Source: Gynuella sp. (lineage in GTDB: Bacteria > Pseudomonadota > Gammaproteobacteria > Pseudomonadales > Natronospirillaceae). Taken from it: a DNA stretch of 64,000 nt. Positions 61,260 through 64,000 of this stretch are shown piece after piece (position 1 is the first letter of the stretch; each line of letters opens with the position of its first letter). The notes under the pieces were generated by a model. That model was given only the letters and a program-made list of their open reading frames with translations. It was not told the DNA's origin and ran no database searches. The position numbers and the translations under genes are program-made. The stretch covers positions 23,891-87,890 of the forward strand of contig JANQHX010000016.1 in NCBI GenBank assembly GCA_028282465.1, read 5' to 3'.

Positions 61260-63815
61260 ATGACAGCAAAAATCAAATTTATAGCTGGTTTACTTAGCTG
61301 CGCCATTGCTGGTGGTGCAATAGCAGCTAAGAATCCAGGCTCAGGAAAAACCTTGTTGATGGTGGGCCAAACCTATCAGCAAGAGTACATTGATTACACC
61401 AATGCCACAGGTTCAGCACCCGCCGGTTCATCTCACTATGGCACCATTTACTCAGGCACCATTGAGCAGGGTGATGATCAATTCAACAACCAGTTTATGT
61501 CGTACATAGAAAATTCTTATCCTGGGGCTTACGCCTTGGTTGCATTGAGTTTTAAAGACAATTTTGCTGCTGGTGGTTTTGGCAGCACTATTGATGGCGT
61601 CAGAGCAGTTGGTAATGGTCAATTTAATGGCCAATTGGATGCTATCGCAAACATTATGAAGTCACGCCCCAATACCCATTACTTTTTGAGAATTGGTTAT
61701 GAAGTTAGCCTAGGGGTGTTCCAAGATGCGCAGGCATTCAAAGATACCTATAACTATGTGGCTAACAGGATAAGAAACGTAAATGGGGTTTCAAATGTTG
61801 ACTTCGTTTACCATCCGGTTCGCTTCCAAAATGATGTTCAAAGTATGTATCCCGGCGACCAGTATGTAGACTGGTTTGGTTTGTCTGTTTTTGCCAATGA
61901 TGTTTGCATGCCAACAGGTGGCATTATTAATTGTCCGGGTAATAGAGTAGACCGCGACATTGACACTATGTTTGATTGGGCTCGCAACAAAGGGATTCCG
62001 GTAATGATTGCTGAGTCCACAGTTCAAGCGCCGGCGGCATCCAATAATTCTGATTTTATTGAATATCTCACGCGACTAGATGAGCTAGTGAGAAACGATG
62101 ACGTACAAGCCCTGGTTTATATCAATTCGAATTGGCCTGCCAAAGGCTGGGACCCACAATACTGGGGTGATTCTCGAATCGAAAAAAACAGCACTACGTT
62201 AAATTTTTGGAACGACAGATTCGTTAACGGCGATCGCTACTTGAGCTATGCCGATCTGGGGCAACCTAATGGAAACGAGAAGCCGACAGTAACTGTGTCC
62301 GCCAATTCAGTGCAGGCTCCTAATCCATTAACCATGACAGCAAACGCATCTGATGTAGATGGCAATATCCAATCTGTGGCTTTTTATGCGACTGCACCTG
62401 GCGACTCTGAATCGTTAATCGCAACAGACACCAATGCTCCGTATAGCGCAACTATTGCCTCTACTGTGGAAGGTACTTATCAAATTCGTGCTGTAGCAAC
62501 TGATAATGAAGGCGCCACTGCTCAAAGCACAGGAAGCGTTATTGTTACTGGCAGTGGTCAAGGCAATCAGCCAACAGAAATCAAGGTAGAAGCTGAGAGC
62601 GGCTCAGCCACATCACCTGCGAGAATCTACAACGACAGCGCAGCATCCGGTGGCACTGGCATTGCCTATATCTACCAGCAGAACGCAGGTTTTACTATAG
62701 AGAATGCACCTAAAGCAGATAGCTTGTTAATTCGTTTTGCTTCACAAAACAGTGGCACTATTTCAGTGTACGTCGATGGTAACGACTACAACATCAACTT
62801 CACTGGAAATGGTACCTGGGTCGGCAACTACAAAAATGTCGAAGCTCAAATTGATATTCCACAAGGTGCCACTGTTAAAGTTCAGTTTGATAATGGCGAC
62901 GCAGCCCTTAACGTTGATTACCTAATCTTTAAAAACTCTGGTGGCAACATTGTGAAAAACACACCACCGGAAGTGTCTATACAGTCCATCAATGGTGACT
63001 TAACTGAAAATGGCTTTGCAGATGTTGAAATTTCTGCAACAGATAAAGACGGTACTGTGACCGGAGTTGAACTGTTTGCAACCGCATCCAACGGATCTGA
63101 AACTTCTTTAGGTACTGACACAACAGCACCCTATAACTTTCGCATTAATGACTTGGTTGTGGGTCAATATCAACTGCGAGTTGTTGCCACAGATGACTCA
63201 GGAGACACTAGTTCTGCAAGAGATGAATTTGAAGTAACTGCAGATACCATTGAAAATCAATCGCCAACCGTTAACTCTTTAGTACTGCCATCGGGATTAA
63301 AAGTAGGAGACAACTTAACTGTTTCTGCCACTGCTAGCGACCTTGATGGGTCAGTTGAATCTATCGCTTTTTATGTCACTCCACCTAATGGCAGTGAATA
63401 CCTCGCCGATACAGACTACTCAGCGCCTTATGGGACAACCATAGAAAACCTACAAGAAGGATCTTATATCGTTAGGGCGGTAGCCACAGACAATGCTGGC
63501 GCGACTGGAGAGCGTAATGGAACAACCACTGTTGCCCCAGTCAATACGGGTGGCGATTTTGTATTCGGAATTGAAAGTGACGGAACTGTGTACCACAAAG
63601 ACGGAGGCCAAACGGGAGGCTTTGTTTATCTTTGTTTAAACGGGGCTTGCTATCCGGCTCAGAAAAATGGCGACCGCTATCAAATAAGCACTTCAGCAAC
63701 CAATGGTACACACAATATTGAATACAAGATTCAAGATAACGCCACTGGCCAATGCTTGTTTTCTGCAAGTGCAGTAGCTCCTGGTTCGGGTGTTAAGGAA
63801 TCGGATTGTGACTAA
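61260..63815 (+). CDS. Secreted multidomain protein with GH26-like barrel, CBM and Ig modules
   Basis: An 851-residue exported protein with a signal peptide (residues 1-22). Residues about 25-330 look like a TIM-barrel glycoside hydrolase of the GH26/clan A type: YFLRIGYEVS carries a candidate acid/base Glu148 and VMIAESTVQ a candidate nucleophile Glu252, at strand ends about 104 residues apart. Then follow an Ig-like module (about 340-430), a CBM6/35-like module (about 440-555) very similar to that of the protease, two more Ig-like modules (about 565-655, 660-755) and the shared C-terminal module (about 765-851). The enzyme's polysaccharide substrate (mannan, xylan or other) cannot be read. 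Preceded by a 255-base gap with nothing recognised. Confidence 0.82.
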   Translation: MTAKIKFIAGLLSCAIAGGAIAAKNPGSGKTLLMVGQTYQQEYIDYTNATGSAPAGSSHYGTIYSGTIEQGDDQFNNQFMSYIENSYPGAYALVALSFKDNFAAGGFGSTIDGVRAVGNGQFNGQLDAIANIMKSRPNTHYFLRIGYEVSLGVFQDAQAFKDTYNYVANRIRNVNGVSNVDFVYHPVRFQNDVQSMYPGDQYVDWFGLSVFANDVCMPTGGIINCPGNRVDRDIDTMFDWARNKGIPVMIAESTVQAPAASNNSDFIEYLTRLDELVRNDDVQALVYINSNWPAKGWDPQYWGDSRIEKNSTTLNFWNDRFVNGDRYLSYADLGQPNGNEKPTVTVSANSVQAPNPLTMTANASDVDGNIQSVAFYATAPGDSESLIATDTNAPYSATIASTVEGTYQIRAVATDNEGATAQSTGSVIVTGSGQGNQPTEIKVEAESGSATSPARIYNDSAASGGTGIAYIYQQNAGFTIENAPKADSLLIRFASQNSGTISVYVDGNDYNINFTGNGTWVGNYKNVEAQIDIPQGATVKVQFDNGDAALNVDYLIFKNSGGNIVKNTPPEVSIQSINGDLTENGFADVEISATDKDGTVTGVELFATASNGSETSLGTDTTAPYNFRINDLVVGQYQLRVVATDDSGDTSSARDEFEVTADTIENQSPTVNSLVLPSGLKVGDNLTVSATASDLDGSVESIAFYVTPPNGSEYLADTDYSAPYGTTIENLQEGSYIVRAVATDNAGATGERNGTTTVAPVNTGGDFVFGIESDGTVYHKDGGQTGGFVYLCLNGACYPAQKNGDRYQISTSATNGTHNIEYKIQDNATGQCLFSASAVAPGSGVKESDCD

Positions 63816-63839
63816 TTTTTTCTAACGAAGAGAGTCTAT

Positions 63840-63874
63840 GAAAAGTTGTCGTTATTACGGCAACTTTTCACTTT
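63840..63874 (+). terminator. Terminator after the GH26-like gene
   Basis: Stem GAAAAGTTGTCG / CGGCAACTTTTC (12 pairs with one G-U wobble) with a TTATTA loop, followed by ACTTTTTC. It lies 24 bases after the stop codon. From here to the window end (126 bases) no gene is seen. Confidence 0.85.
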
Positions 63875-64000
63875 TTCATTCGAGTCTGTTTAAAATATTT
63901 AACTAGGGCCTGTTCACACTAATTATTTCTTTGCTGTTGAGCTTACAAAGAGCTCAGTCGAGGCGCGATGAGAGACGTTTAGCTAGCTAAATGAACGAAG

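Noticed and set aside
1..64000. CRISPR arrays, tRNA or rRNA genes, prophage or intact insertion sequences
   Set aside because: No spaced direct-repeat series, cloverleaf, rRNA core, integrase or transposase frame was seen on either strand.

Overview
The window reads as ordinary chromosome of a Gram-negative bacterium, most likely a marine gammaproteobacterium. The basis is the DbpA helicase, SfsA, VF530-family protein, GluQ-RS, MaeA-type malic enzyme, PsrA-like operator pair, a cyanobacterial BicA-like bicarbonate carrier and a moderately AT-rich composition. No rRNA, tRNA, CRISPR array, prophage or intact insertion sequence was seen. Genus-level placement is not possible from this alone.

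Region A (1.6-12.1 kb, plus strand) is the least familiar part. It holds two adjacent transcription units under one GntR/HutC regulator. The first encodes an Nrt/Ssu/Tau-type ABC importer whose binding protein carries a NosL-like tail, an unknown five-helix membrane protein, a SCO copper chaperone and a di-haem cytochrome c. The second encodes the regulator, a flavoprotein resembling the alpha subunit of adenylylsulfate reductase (AprA), an AprB-like 2x[4Fe-4S] ferredoxin, a HEAT-repeat protein, a 7Fe ferredoxin, a DUF971 protein and a YeiH-family exporter. Genes overlap by a few bases almost throughout, and related palindromes lie upstream of both units. I infer one pathway: import of a small, possibly sulfur-containing anion, flavin/Fe-S redox chemistry, electrons passed to the respiratory chain and export of a waste anion. 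The substrate cannot be read from sequence.

Region B (12.2-31.0 kb) is a purine-catabolism island. A seven-gene minus-strand operon (xdhA-xdhB-xdhC-uraD-uraH-guaD-puuD) takes guanine or xanthine through urate to allantoin, using the membrane cytochrome-type urate oxidase PuuD. An 8-oxoguanine deaminase sits with an isopenicillin-N-synthase-like dioxygenase, followed by a complete BMP-type nucleoside/purine ABC importer and PuuE allantoinase. Two operators of the form TGACCA-N2-TGGTCA, the E. coli RutR consensus, lie in the divergent promoter regions. Allantoate-degrading genes and a RutR gene are not in the window. Small unrelated genes (a periplasmic binding protein, a BLUF photoreceptor, a GNAT acetyltransferase) are interspersed.

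Region C (31.1-57.8 kb) is mostly housekeeping and accessory genes: the BicA-like SulP carrier, two tandem DmdC-type acyl-CoA dehydrogenases behind a double PsrA-like operator, UspA, a NIT-domain chemoreceptor, malic enzyme, a secreted beta-helix-like protein, a YafY-regulator operon, a lipoprotein, an aminotransferase-sfsA operon, GluQ-RS, DbpA, a MASE1/CHASE hybrid kinase, proline iminopeptidase, an L,D-transpeptidase and a hotdog thioesterase.

Region D (58.1-63.8 kb) holds two large secreted multidomain proteins, a trypsin-like protease and a GH26-like TIM-barrel protein. They share a CBM6/35-like module, Ig-like modules and a closely related C-terminal module of about 85 residues that I do not recognise.
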